Assembly: GCA_024403175.1 (NCBI GenBank)
Contig: JAKSSI010000103.1
Span: forward strand, 1-5,361
Reading direction: 5' to 3'
Origin: Clostridia bacterium
GTDB taxonomy: Bacteria; Bacillota_A; Clostridia; Peptostreptococcales; Anaerovoracaceae
Length of the DNA stretch: 5,361 nucleotides
Below are positions 1 through 5,361 of this stretch, piece by piece (the stretch's first letter is position 1; each line of letters begins with the position of its first letter). The translations under genes and the position numbers were made by a program. The notes under the pieces are model-generated. The model did not search any database. It had not been told where the DNA came from and saw only the letters and a list, made by a program, of their open reading frames with translations.

Positions 1-373
1 AATCCGCAAAATCATCGTGCTTTTCATGATGATCAATGCAAAGTCGTACATCTGCGCTGTAATATGCATCAGATCTTTCTTCAAGTCTGCTATTATCGCC
101 TATGTCAACTGCAAAAGCAATTTGAGGCTTAAAATTGAGTTCCTTAACAAAGTAAGGCTTATCATTGGGGCAATTTATATCGTGATTAATTATGTTTAAA
201 TAATCGGCAATTTTGTCCTCAATAAGCACAACTGCATTCTTACCCATTTGTCTTAAAGCTTCACATAAAGCACTGCTGCTTCCTAATGCGTCGCCATCCA
301 TATTTGTATGGGTAAGAATAGCTATGTCATTATATTTATTTATTTGTTTTTTAAGCTCAGAATAGTTGTGCAT
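1..373 (-). CDS. nrnA: DHH-family phosphoesterase, NrnA-like (5' part only)
   Basis: Only the first 124 codons are present; the gene runs off the left edge. My reading of the minus strand begins MHNYSELKKQ. It shows the N-terminal DHH phosphoesterase signature: motif I HTNMDGDALGS (His22, Asp26, Asp28), motif II VDIGD (Asp90) and motif III IDHH (Asp114-His115-His116). In the family these residues bind two Mn/Mg ions. NrnA proteins degrade 2-5 nt 'nano-RNA' and dephosphorylate pAp in the cytoplasm. The DHHA1 domain expected at the C-terminus lies outside the window, so other DHH/DHHA1 enzymes (for example cyclic-dinucleotide or pApA hydrolases) cannot be excluded from sequence alone. The position directly after rbfA matches many Firmicutes operons and favours NrnA. 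The start ATG overlaps the rbfA stop as TAATG, and no good SD precedes it, so translation is probably coupled to rbfA. Motif I has Met where Pro is more usual (PDGDA). The family call is firm; the exact activity is inferred. Confidence 0.85.
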   Translation of the reverse strand, partial: MHNYSELKKQINKYNDIAILTHTNMDGDALGSSSALCEALRQMGKNAVVLIEDKIADYLNIINHDINCPNDKPYFVKELNFKPQIAFAVDIGDNSRLEERSDAYYSADVRLCIDHHEKHDDFAD

Positions 374-741
374 TATTTCAAATTGTCCAAAATTTTGTCC
401 ATCTTAGCGCCATATTCAAATGATTCATCAAATTTGAATGTAAGCTCTGGAACATATCTAACCTTTACGGCTTTATCAATAGTGCTTCTGATGTAGCCCT
501 GAGAACGATTGAATGCATCAATGATACCCTTCTTTTCTTCTGCAGTCATTTCTACACCAGGAGTATAAGAGAGAGCGGTAATGTACAGTGTGGCATAGCT
601 GCCGTCGCCGGAAACATCCACACCGCTAATACCTATCATTCCCTTAAATCTTGGATCCTTTAAATCTCCACGCATAAGCATTTCGCTTACACATTTTCTG
701 ATTTCTTCACCAAGTCTTTGTGGTCTATGGCTTCTACCCAT
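373..741 (-). CDS. rbfA: 30S ribosome-binding factor RbfA
   Basis: The gene encodes 122 residues, the usual size for Firmicutes RbfA. RbfA binds the immature 30S subunit near the 5' helix of 16S rRNA and assists late maturation. It is a single KH-type domain. Visible family marks are the N-terminal basic helix with RPQRLGEEIRK (residues 6-16), the LKDPRF segment (27-32), the strand pair around SGVDVSGDGSYATLYIT (39-55), and the conserved C-terminal stretch YIRSTIDKAVKVRYVPELTF (83-102) followed by FDES (104-107) and YGAKMDKIL (110-118). The interhelical AxG kink typical of the family appears as Ser80-Gln81-Gly82, a mild Ala-to-Ser change. The ATG shares its A with the infB stop (TAATG); the nearest purine runs lie at poor spacing, so coupled reinitiation after infB is likely. 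The stop overlaps the nrnA start in the same way. Family assignment is secure. Confidence 0.96.
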   Translation of the reverse strand: MGRSHRPQRLGEEIRKCVSEMLMRGDLKDPRFKGMIGISGVDVSGDGSYATLYITALSYTPGVEMTAEEKKGIIDAFNRSQGYIRSTIDKAVKVRYVPELTFKFDESFEYGAKMDKILDNLK

Positions 742-3722
742 TAATCTCTTTTAACCTCTTCCATCTTGAAGGCTTCGATGATATCTCCAGTCTTGATATC
801 GTTGTACTTATCAATACCGATACCGCATTCATAACCGGATGCAACTTCCTTAACGTCGTCCTTGAATCTTCTGAGAGAAGAAATTTCGCCTTCGTGGATT
901 ACAATACCATCTCTTACAAGTCTAAGCTTAGCGCCTCTTGCAACCTTACCTTCGAGTACATAACCACCGGCAATAACGCCAACGTTAGGAACCTTAAATG
1001 TATCTCTAACCTCAATCTTACCAATGACAACTTCCTTGAATTCAGGAGCAAGCATACCCTTCATAGCAGCTTCGATGTCATCGATAATTTCATAAATAAC
1101 TCTATATGTTCTGATTTCAACGCCTTCTCTATCAGCAATTGCCTGAACTGCGGAGCTTGGACGAATGTTGAAACCGATAATTACAGCATTGGATGTACCA
1201 GCGAGCATTACGTCGGATTCTGTTACTGTACCAACACCTGTGTGAATAATCTTAACTCTTACATTATCATTGTGGAGCTTTTCGAGAGACTGTTCGAGTG
1301 CACCAACAGAACCCTGTACGTCGGCCTTAATGATGATGTTGAGGTCTTGAACTTCGCCTTCCTGGAGCTGGCTGAAGAGCTTTTCAAGAGACATAGCAGC
1401 GTTCTTTGCAAGAACTTCTTCTCTGATCTTGAGCTTTCTTCTTTCAGTGATTTCTCTAGCAGTCTTTTCATCCTTAACCATGTAGAATTCGTCGCCTGCT
1501 TCTGGAACTTCAGTAAGACCAGTAATTTCTACTGCTGTAGCTGGGCCAGCCTTCTTAATGATTTCTCCGTGGGAGTTTGTCATTACTCTGACTCTACCGC
1601 TTGCAGTACCAGCAACAACAGCAGCACCAGCCTGAAGTGTACCATTCATAACAAGAAGTGTAGCAACAGGACCTCTGTTCTTATCAAGTCTTGCTTCGAT
1701 TACAGTACCCTGAGCAAGTCTGTCTGGGTTTGCCTTAAGTTCAAGCATTTCTGCCTGAAGAAGAATCATATCGAGAAGCTGTGGAATACCCATCTTTGTC
1801 TTTGCAGAAACTGGTACGCAGATAACATCTCCACCCCAATCTTCTACTAAGAGTCCCTGGTTTGCAAGGTCTTTCTTTACAAGGTCTGGGTTTGCAGCTG
1901 GCTTATCCATCTTGTTCATTGCAACGATGATAGGAACGCCAGCAGCCTTAGCGTGGCTGATAGATTCAATTGTCTGTGGCATTACGGAGTCATCAGCAGC
2001 AACTACAAGTACTGCAATATCTGTAATATGAGCACCTCTAGCACGCATAGCTGTAAATGCTTCGTGACCCGGAGTATCGAGGAATACGATTCTCTGACCG
2101 TTATGTTCTACTTCGGAAGCACCGATGTGCTGTGTAATACCACCAGCTTCGCCAGCTGTTACATTTGTAGATCTGATAGCATCGAGGATAGATGTCTTAC
2201 CATGGTCTACGTGACCCATTACTGTAATAATAGGTGGACGAGCTGTAAGTTCGTTTTCTCTATCTTCGTGAAGATCGATACCTTCTTCTTCAACGATTTC
2301 TTCAGCTTTCTGAACAGCAACTGTAATTCCAAGTTCCATACCGAGAAGAACAGCTGTTTCTTCGTCTAAGTTCTGGTTTACGTTAGCCATGATACCCATC
2401 TTCATAAGAGCCATAATAGCCTTAGAAGTGCTTACTTCTGTCTGTTCGCAGAAACCACCCAGCGTAATTGGAACGTTGATTACATAACCACCAGTTGCGA
2501 TTGCTTCTTCAACTTCCTGGCTTACTTCTTCAACTTCTTCAACCTTTGTTTCCTTGTACTTAGAGTGCTTGTTCTTGTTCTTTCTCTGAAGATCTGTCGG
2601 CATATCGTCGAACATATCCTTGCCGTGCTTCTTGTTCTTATCTCTGTCCTTATCCTTGCCCTTCTTGCCACGGTTGTCGCCATTCTGAGCGGATGTGAAT
2701 GCTACTACCTTTTCGCCTGTAGCATTTGTCTTAGGAGCAGTCTTCTTTCTTGGAGCATTATCGGCATCCTTGTTTTCTCCACGCTTGCCAACATATTCTT
2801 TTGGCTGACGCTTCTGATCCTTGTTGTTATTGTTATTATTGTTGTTTCTATTGTTGTTATTGTTATTGTTTCTGTCTGGCTTGCCACCCTGTCTATCGTT
2901 ACGATCATTTCTGTCGTTCTTCTGAGGCTTTTGTGGCTTTGGTTCAGGCTTCTTTGGTTCCGGCTTTGGTTCGTCTGCAGCGCGCTTAATAATCTTTACG
3001 CCGATGTGAGGAACATAGTCAATCTTTTCTCTTTCTGGCTTTGGAGCTTCCTTCTTTTCAGCAGGTTTTTCTTCAGCCTTAGGAGCTTCAGCAGGCTTTG
3101 ATTCTTCCTTAAATGGTTCTGGTTTTGGTTCTTCAGCCTTTACTTCTTCCTTAGCAGGTTCTTCAGCCTTAGGAGCTTCAACTGGCTTTGGTTCTTCCTT
3201 TACTTCTACAGGCTTAACTTCTTCCTTAGGAGCTTCAACCTTAACTTCTTCCTTAACTGGTTCTTCAGCCTTTGGAGCTTCAGGAGCCTTTACTTCTTCT
3301 TTTACTTCTGCTTCTACAACAGGAGCATCAGCCTTTTTTCTTGTTCTCTTTGGCTTTTCTTCTACAACCTTTTCGATTTCTTCTTCAGTCTGTGGAGTAA
3401 CAGCCTTCTTCTGAGGAACAGCACTCTTAGGCATAGCAGTTCCAACAACCTTAGACTTTGGCATTGGTGTGCCTGCAGGAACCTTAGACTTAGGCATAGC
3501 TGTACCAGCTGGAGCCTTCTTTGTAGTTTCCTTCTTTACAGCCTTTTCGCCTTCTGTTGTCTTTGTAGCTGTAGTCTTCTTTGTTGTTGTCTTCTTTTTC
3601 TTCTGTGCTTCTAATATTGCAGGGTCAACGGCTTTAATCTGAACTTTAGATGCACCTGCCTGAACATCTGCATCGTCTTTTCTAGGTGTAGCCTTGACAA
3701 TTTTTGTTTCATTACTTGGCAT
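741..3722 (-). CDS. infB: Translation initiation factor IF-2 with long low-complexity N-terminus
   Basis: IF2 is the GTPase that places fMet-tRNA on the 30S subunit and promotes 50S joining. The product is 993 residues, against roughly 700 in Bacillus, the excess being N-terminal. Residues 1-400 are low complexity: Lys/Thr/Ala-rich (40-75), three GTxMPKS copies (73-101), Glu/Lys/Pro/Ala repeats (about 139-230), basic and Asn-rich sequence (265-390). An IF2_N domain follows (about 402-470). The G domain has G1 GHVDHGKT (503-510), G2 GGIT (527-530), G3 DTPGH (549-553), G4 NKMD (603-606) and G5 SAK (639-641), all intact. Domains II and III follow, then the fMet-tRNA-binding C2 region (about 900-990) with [12 protein letters not shown] and GYECG. 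The ATG at 3722 has GGGAGGT 6 bases upstream, inside ylxR, giving an 11-base overlap. I see no KxRVYELAKEL-type first IF2_N subdomain at the N-terminus. The stop overlaps the rbfA start. Core function is certain; the role of the N-terminal region is unknown. Confidence 0.98.
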   Translation of the reverse strand: MPSNETKIVKATPRKDDADVQAGASKVQIKAVDPAILEAQKKKKTTTKKTTATKTTEGEKAVKKETTKKAPAGTAMPKSKVPAGTPMPKSKVVGTAMPKSAVPQKKAVTPQTEEEIEKVVEEKPKRTRKKADAPVVEAEVKEEVKAPEAPKAEEPVKEEVKVEAPKEEVKPVEVKEEPKPVEAPKAEEPAKEEVKAEEPKPEPFKEESKPAEAPKAEEKPAEKKEAPKPEREKIDYVPHIGVKIIKRAADEPKPEPKKPEPKPQKPQKNDRNDRNDRQGGKPDRNNNNNNNRNNNNNNNNKDQKRQPKEYVGKRGENKDADNAPRKKTAPKTNATGEKVVAFTSAQNGDNRGKKGKDKDRDKNKKHGKDMFDDMPTDLQRKNKNKHSKYKETKVEEVEEVSQEVEEAIATGGYVINVPITLGGFCEQTEVSTSKAIMALMKMGIMANVNQNLDEETAVLLGMELGITVAVQKAEEIVEEEGIDLHEDRENELTARPPIITVMGHVDHGKTSILDAIRSTNVTAGEAGGITQHIGASEVEHNGQRIVFLDTPGHEAFTAMRARGAHITDIAVLVVAADDSVMPQTIESISHAKAAGVPIIVAMNKMDKPAANPDLVKKDLANQGLLVEDWGGDVICVPVSAKTKMGIPQLLDMILLQAEMLELKANPDRLAQGTVIEARLDKNRGPVATLLVMNGTLQAGAAVVAGTASGRVRVMTNSHGEIIKKAGPATAVEITGLTEVPEAGDEFYMVKDEKTAREITERRKLKIREEVLAKNAAMSLEKLFSQLQEGEVQDLNIIIKADVQGSVGALEQSLEKLHNDNVRVKIIHTGVGTVTESDVMLAGTSNAVIIGFNIRPSSAVQAIADREGVEIRTYRVIYEIIDDIEAAMKGMLAPEFKEVVIGKIEVRDTFKVPNVGVIAGGYVLEGKVARGAKLRLVRDGIVIHEGEISSLRRFKDDVKEVASGYECGIGIDKYNDIKTGDIIEAFKMEEVKRD
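2823..2870 (-). repeat. Asparagine-codon tract in IF2 (N7-R-N8)
   Basis: Residues 285-300 of IF2 are seven Asn, one Arg and eight Asn, read from an almost pure AAC/AAT run interrupted by one AGA codon. It follows RNDRNDR (271-277). The mixture of AAT and AAC codons lowers, but does not remove, the risk of replication slippage, so the length may vary between strains. Confidence 0.9.
3033..3308 (-). repeat. Glu/Lys/Pro/Ala-rich degenerate repeats in IF2
   Basis: IF2 residues 139-230 consist of variations on [14 protein letters not shown]. The core EAPKAEE recurs at residues 148, 182 and 212, separated by KPVE, KEEVK and KPEP pieces. At the DNA level the plus strand repeatedly shows TTCTTCAGCCTT followed by GGAGCTTC. 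The segment is highly charged and is predicted to be disordered. Such sequence is common but variable in length in IF2 of Firmicutes. Confidence 0.85.
3414..3506 (-). repeat. Three GTxMPKS repeats in the IF2 N-terminus
   Basis: IF2 residues 73-103 contain three consecutive copies of a 10-11 residue unit: [21 protein letters not shown] and [10 protein letters not shown]. The DNA copies are related but not identical, so this is an old or selected duplication rather than a fresh one. The function is unknown; the unit differs in composition from the surrounding Lys/Thr- and Glu-rich sequence. Confidence 0.85.
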
Positions 3723-3981
3723 TCAAATACCTCCCGATTTTTTCGATTTCGTCTTTTGGAAAAGCTCTTCTAAAGGATCTAGAAAATGCATTCTTCTTAA
3801 GAGCTTTTTCAATGCATTCCGGATTATTACATAGGTATGCGCCTCTGCCCGGATTTTTCTTATCTTCGTCTACTGTTAGTTCCGATCCTGTGCAAGCTAT
3901 TCGTATAAGCTCTGCCTGCGGTTTAATCTGCATGCAAGCTATACATTTGCGGGTTGGAACATACTTTATCGTTTCTGGCAT
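3712..3981 (-). CDS. rnpM: YlxR/RnpM family RNA-binding protein (RNase P modulator)
   Basis: This small basic protein has 89 residues, the normal length for the YlxR (DUF448) family. The family has been renamed RnpM in Bacillus subtilis because it binds the RNase P RNA and modulates tRNA processing; that function is taken from the family, not seen here. Family marks are [12 protein letters not shown] (residues 9-20), LIRI (25-28), the signature GRGAYLC (45-51) and a basic C-terminal half with [13 protein letters not shown] (62-74). Four cysteines form two pairs, Cys13-x2-Cys16 and Cys51-x4-Cys56, which could bind a metal, but this is inference. The ATG directly abuts the nusA stop (TAAATG), with TGGAGG 5 bases upstream inside nusA. 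The 3' end overlaps infB by 11 bases and its Gly-Arg codons form the infB SD. The ylxQ (L7Ae-like) gene often found next is absent. Confidence 0.94.
   Translation of the reverse strand: MPETIKYVPTRKCIACMQIKPQAELIRIACTGSELTVDEDKKNPGRGAYLCNNPECIEKALKKNAFSRSFRRAFPKDEIEKIGRYLNAK
3729..3735 (-). promoter_or_regulatory. Ribosome binding site for infB inside ylxR
   Basis: GGGAGGT on the minus strand lies 6 bases before the infB ATG and is encoded by Gly-Arg codons near the end of ylxR. Its strength and spacing fix the infB start and mean that infB initiation happens within the translated 3' end of ylxR. Confidence 0.88.
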
Positions 3982-5217
3982 TTATGCCTCCAGTGCGGCG
4001 ATTATTGTGTCGATCATTTCCTGATTCTTTGCTTTAGGATCAAGAGCGATTCCGTTTTCTTCAGCAAATGCAACAAGTTCAGCCTTTTTCATCTTAAGAA
4101 CTGCTTCAACCTGAGGATTTACTTCAGCAGCGCTTTCGTTAAGCTCTACAACTTCAAGGCCTTCCTTTTCAGCCTTTTCCATTTCTTCGAACTTGGAGTG
4201 GGACTTAATGTCAATCTTCCATCCAGAAAGTCTTGCTGCAAGTCTTACGTTCTGACCTTCCTTACCGATAGCAAGAGAAAGCTGATAATCAGGAACTACT
4301 ACTAATGCAGATTTTTCATCTTCATCAATAAGAACCATTTCTACCTTTGATGGAGAAAGAGCTGCAGAAATCATCTTGCCTGGTTCATCGGACCAGTTGA
4401 TAATATCGATCTTTTCTCCGCCGAGTTCATCTACAACAGCCTGAACTCTCTGACCTCTTGGGCCTACGCAAGATCCTACTGGATCTACATTTTCATCATA
4501 TGTGCAAACAGCAATCTTTGTTCTAGAACCAGCTTCTCTGGAAACAGACTTGATTTCTACTGTGCCTTCCTGAATTTCTGGAACTTCGAGTTCGAAGAGC
4601 TTCTTAACGAGTCCCGGATGTGTACGAGAAAGGAATACCTGAGGGCCCTTTGTGGAACGCTTAACATCCATTACGAACACCTTGAGTCTATCGTTAACGT
4701 TGTACTTTTCACCTTCAATCTGTTCGCCCTGAGAAAGAATACCTTCGGCTCTTCCCATGTTGATGAATACTGTATTGTTGGAAACTCTCTGAACAACGCC
4801 TGTTACTACTTCGCCCTGACGGGAAATGTAGTCGTCATAAATCATTCCGCGTTCTGTTTCTCTGATTCTCTGAACTACTACCTGCTTTGCAGTCTGTGCA
4901 GCAATTCTTCCGAAATCTCTTGGTGTAACTCTGTATTCGATTACATCGCCAAGTTCGTATTCTGGGTCGATTTCCTGAGCTTCTTCTAAGGAGCACTGGG
5001 AGAATTCGTCTTCAACATCTTCTACGATGTCTCTTCTCATGAATACGTCGATATCGCCTGTCTGTCTGTCGATATTAACGCGAACGTTCTGTGATGTTCC
5101 GTAGTTCTTCTTGTATGCGGATACGAGTGCAGATTCGATAGCTTCGATGAGCATATCTTTAGACATGTGCTTTTCTCTTTCTAAAGCTTCTACTGCCTCA
5201 ATAAATTCTCTGTTCAT
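3982..5217 (-). CDS. nusA: Transcription termination/antitermination factor NusA with extra C-terminal tail
   Basis: NusA binds RNA polymerase and nascent RNA and controls pausing, intrinsic termination and antitermination. From the chosen ATG the product has 411 residues. Domains: RNA-polymerase-binding N-terminal domain (1-130, starting MNREFIEAVEALEREK), S1 domain (about 135-200, with GVVQRVSNNTVFINMGRAEG), KH1 with VGPRG (251-255) and KH2 with AIGKEGQNVRLAARL (316-330). KH2 ends near residue 340, where Firmicutes NusA usually has only a short acidic tail. Here about 70 more residues follow: a Glu/Lys linker, then LKMKKAELVAFAEENGI (374-390) and a helix MIDTIIAALE, resembling a SAP/Rho-N helix-extended loop-helix. 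An in-frame TTG at 5247 would add ten residues, but it lies within rimP and those codons include the SD, so ATG 5217 is preferred. GGGAGG lies 13 bases upstream, a slightly long spacing. No acidic-repeat domains of the E. coli type are seen. Confidence 0.97.
   Translation of the reverse strand: MNREFIEAVEALEREKHMSKDMLIEAIESALVSAYKKNYGTSQNVRVNIDRQTGDIDVFMRRDIVEDVEDEFSQCSLEEAQEIDPEYELGDVIEYRVTPRDFGRIAAQTAKQVVVQRIRETERGMIYDDYISRQGEVVTGVVQRVSNNTVFINMGRAEGILSQGEQIEGEKYNVNDRLKVFVMDVKRSTKGPQVFLSRTHPGLVKKLFELEVPEIQEGTVEIKSVSREAGSRTKIAVCTYDENVDPVGSCVGPRGQRVQAVVDELGGEKIDIINWSDEPGKMISAALSPSKVEMVLIDEDEKSALVVVPDYQLSLAIGKEGQNVRLAARLSGWKIDIKSHSKFEEMEKAEKEGLEVVELNESAAEVNPQVEAVLKMKKAELVAFAEENGIALDPKAKNQEMIDTIIAALEA
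3987..3992 (-). promoter_or_regulatory. Ribosome binding site for ylxR/rnpM inside nusA
   Basis: TGGAGG on the minus strand is formed by the last nusA codons (Leu-Glu-Ala) and sits 5 bases before the ylxR ATG. It confirms the ylxR start directly after the nusA stop. Confidence 0.8.
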
Positions 5218-5230
5218 TTTTCTTAATAAT

Positions 5231-5238
5231 CCTCCCTT
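5231..5238 (-). promoter_or_regulatory. Ribosome binding site for nusA
   Basis: On the minus strand the sequence AAGGGAGG lies at the rimP stop codon and is followed by ATTATTAAGAAAA and the ATG at 5217. The spacing of 13 bases from GGAGG is longer than ideal. The intervening in-frame codons (TTA TTA AGA AAA) offer no alternative start, so this site decides for ATG 5217 over the TTG at 5247, which lies upstream of the SD itself. Confidence 0.8.
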
Positions 5239-5361
5239 AGAAAACAACTGCGAGATTAATCTTTGCTATCTCGTCTGGTTGTAATTTTATTTCCTTATCT
5301 TCAACGTTGATAGTAACAACTCCGTCTTTATATGAGCCTCTGATACTCTCCCTTAATGCTC
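5237..5361 (-). CDS. rimP: Ribosome maturation factor RimP (3' end only)
   Basis: The last 40 codons and the stop are present; the gene begins beyond the right edge. Reading the minus strand from base 5359 gives ALRESIRGSYKDGVVTINVE, continuing to EIAKINLAVVF and a TAA at 5239-5237. This matches the C-terminal SH3-like domain of RimP, whose family ends with a 'kG.y.dG.v.i......i.l..deIakinL...F' pattern. RimP assists assembly of the 30S head and body junction with ribosomal proteins. The place immediately before nusA, 19 bases apart, is the conserved position for rimP and supports the call even though only about a quarter of the protein is visible. Its final codons and stop lie next to the nusA SD (the AAG of TAAGGGAGG includes the stop). 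Confidence 0.92.
   Translation of the reverse strand, partial: ALRESIRGSYKDGVVTINVEDKEIKLQPDEIAKINLAVVF

Noticed and set aside
720..1850. Long plus-strand open frame (376 codons) opposite infB
   Set aside because: It lies wholly antisense to the conserved G domain to C-terminus of IF2, is Ser/Asn/Cys-rich with no domain-like pattern, and no SD is evident. It is explained by the codon usage of infB.
1953..2369. Plus-strand frame of 138 codons opposite the IF2 G domain
   Set aside because: Antisense to a highly conserved coding region, Cys/Ser/Thr-rich composition, no family resemblance.
2565..3101. Plus-strand frame encoding a very hydrophobic Leu/Val/Ile protein that looks like a membrane protein
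   Set aside because: It is the antisense reading of Lys/Asn/Asp/Glu-rich low-complexity IF2 codons; AAG/AAC/GAC read backwards as Leu/Val. No independent gene is supported.
3033..3308. Recurring TTCTTCAGCCTT/GGAGCTTC units considered as a CRISPR or DNA repeat array
   Set aside because: Units are irregular in length and spacing, remain in the infB frame, and translate to the Glu/Lys/Pro/Ala repeats; they are protein-level repeats.
3330..3345. Run of T near 3334 considered as part of a terminator
   Set aside because: It encodes Arg-Lys-Lys-Ala in IF2 on the other strand, and no GC-rich hairpin precedes it in either direction.
4618..4989. Plus-strand frame of 123 codons opposite nusA
   Set aside because: Antisense to the NusA N-terminal and S1 domains, with no recognisable features.
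5218..5247. TTG at 5247 as the nusA start, adding ten residues
   Set aside because: It lies within the rimP coding end, the SD is downstream of it, and the NusA family begins at MNREF-like sequence, matching ATG 5217.

Overview
The window is a compact translation and transcription-factor operon from a low- to mid-GC Firmicute, most likely a member of the Clostridia. Every gene reads on the minus strand, so transcription runs from the right edge to the left edge. The order of transcription is rimP (3' end only) - nusA - ylxR/rnpM - infB - rbfA - DHH phosphoesterase nrnA-like (5' part only). This is the conserved 'nusA-infB operon' arrangement of Gram-positive bacteria. NusA without the acidic-repeat domains of proteobacteria, the presence of YlxR, strong GGAGG ribosome-binding sites and an nrnA-type gene after rbfA all support the Firmicutes assignment. 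I cannot name the genus.

Region by region from the right edge: 5361-5237 holds the last 40 codons of rimP (30S maturation). A 19-base spacer carrying a strong Shine-Dalgarno (SD) follows. 5217-3982 is nusA, with an unusual C-terminal extension. 3981-3712 is ylxR/rnpM, which directly abuts nusA (TAAATG). 3722-741 is infB, which starts inside ylxR and encodes a long 993-residue IF2 with about 400 residues of low-complexity N-terminal sequence. 741-373 is rbfA and 373-1 is the start of nrnA; each of these two begins at a TAATG stop/start overlap with no convincing SD of its own. No gene-free stretch exceeds 20 bases. I see no RNA gene, mobile element, CRISPR array, promoter or terminator.

Together the genes serve transcription elongation and termination (NusA), RNase P modulation (YlxR/RnpM), 30S subunit maturation (RimP, RbfA), initiation of translation (IF2) and probably nano-RNA turnover (NrnA-like). 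The tight packing, overlaps and SDs buried in upstream coding sequence imply one mRNA with coupled translation.

I did not find a new system here; this is core housekeeping DNA. The points worth a second look are the SAP/Rho-N-like tail on NusA, the absence of the ylxQ gene that usually lies between ylxR and infB, the repetitive IF2 N-terminus (GTxMPKS triplet, EAPKAEE repeats, Asn tracts, and no recognisable first IF2_N subdomain), and the two TAATG junctions.
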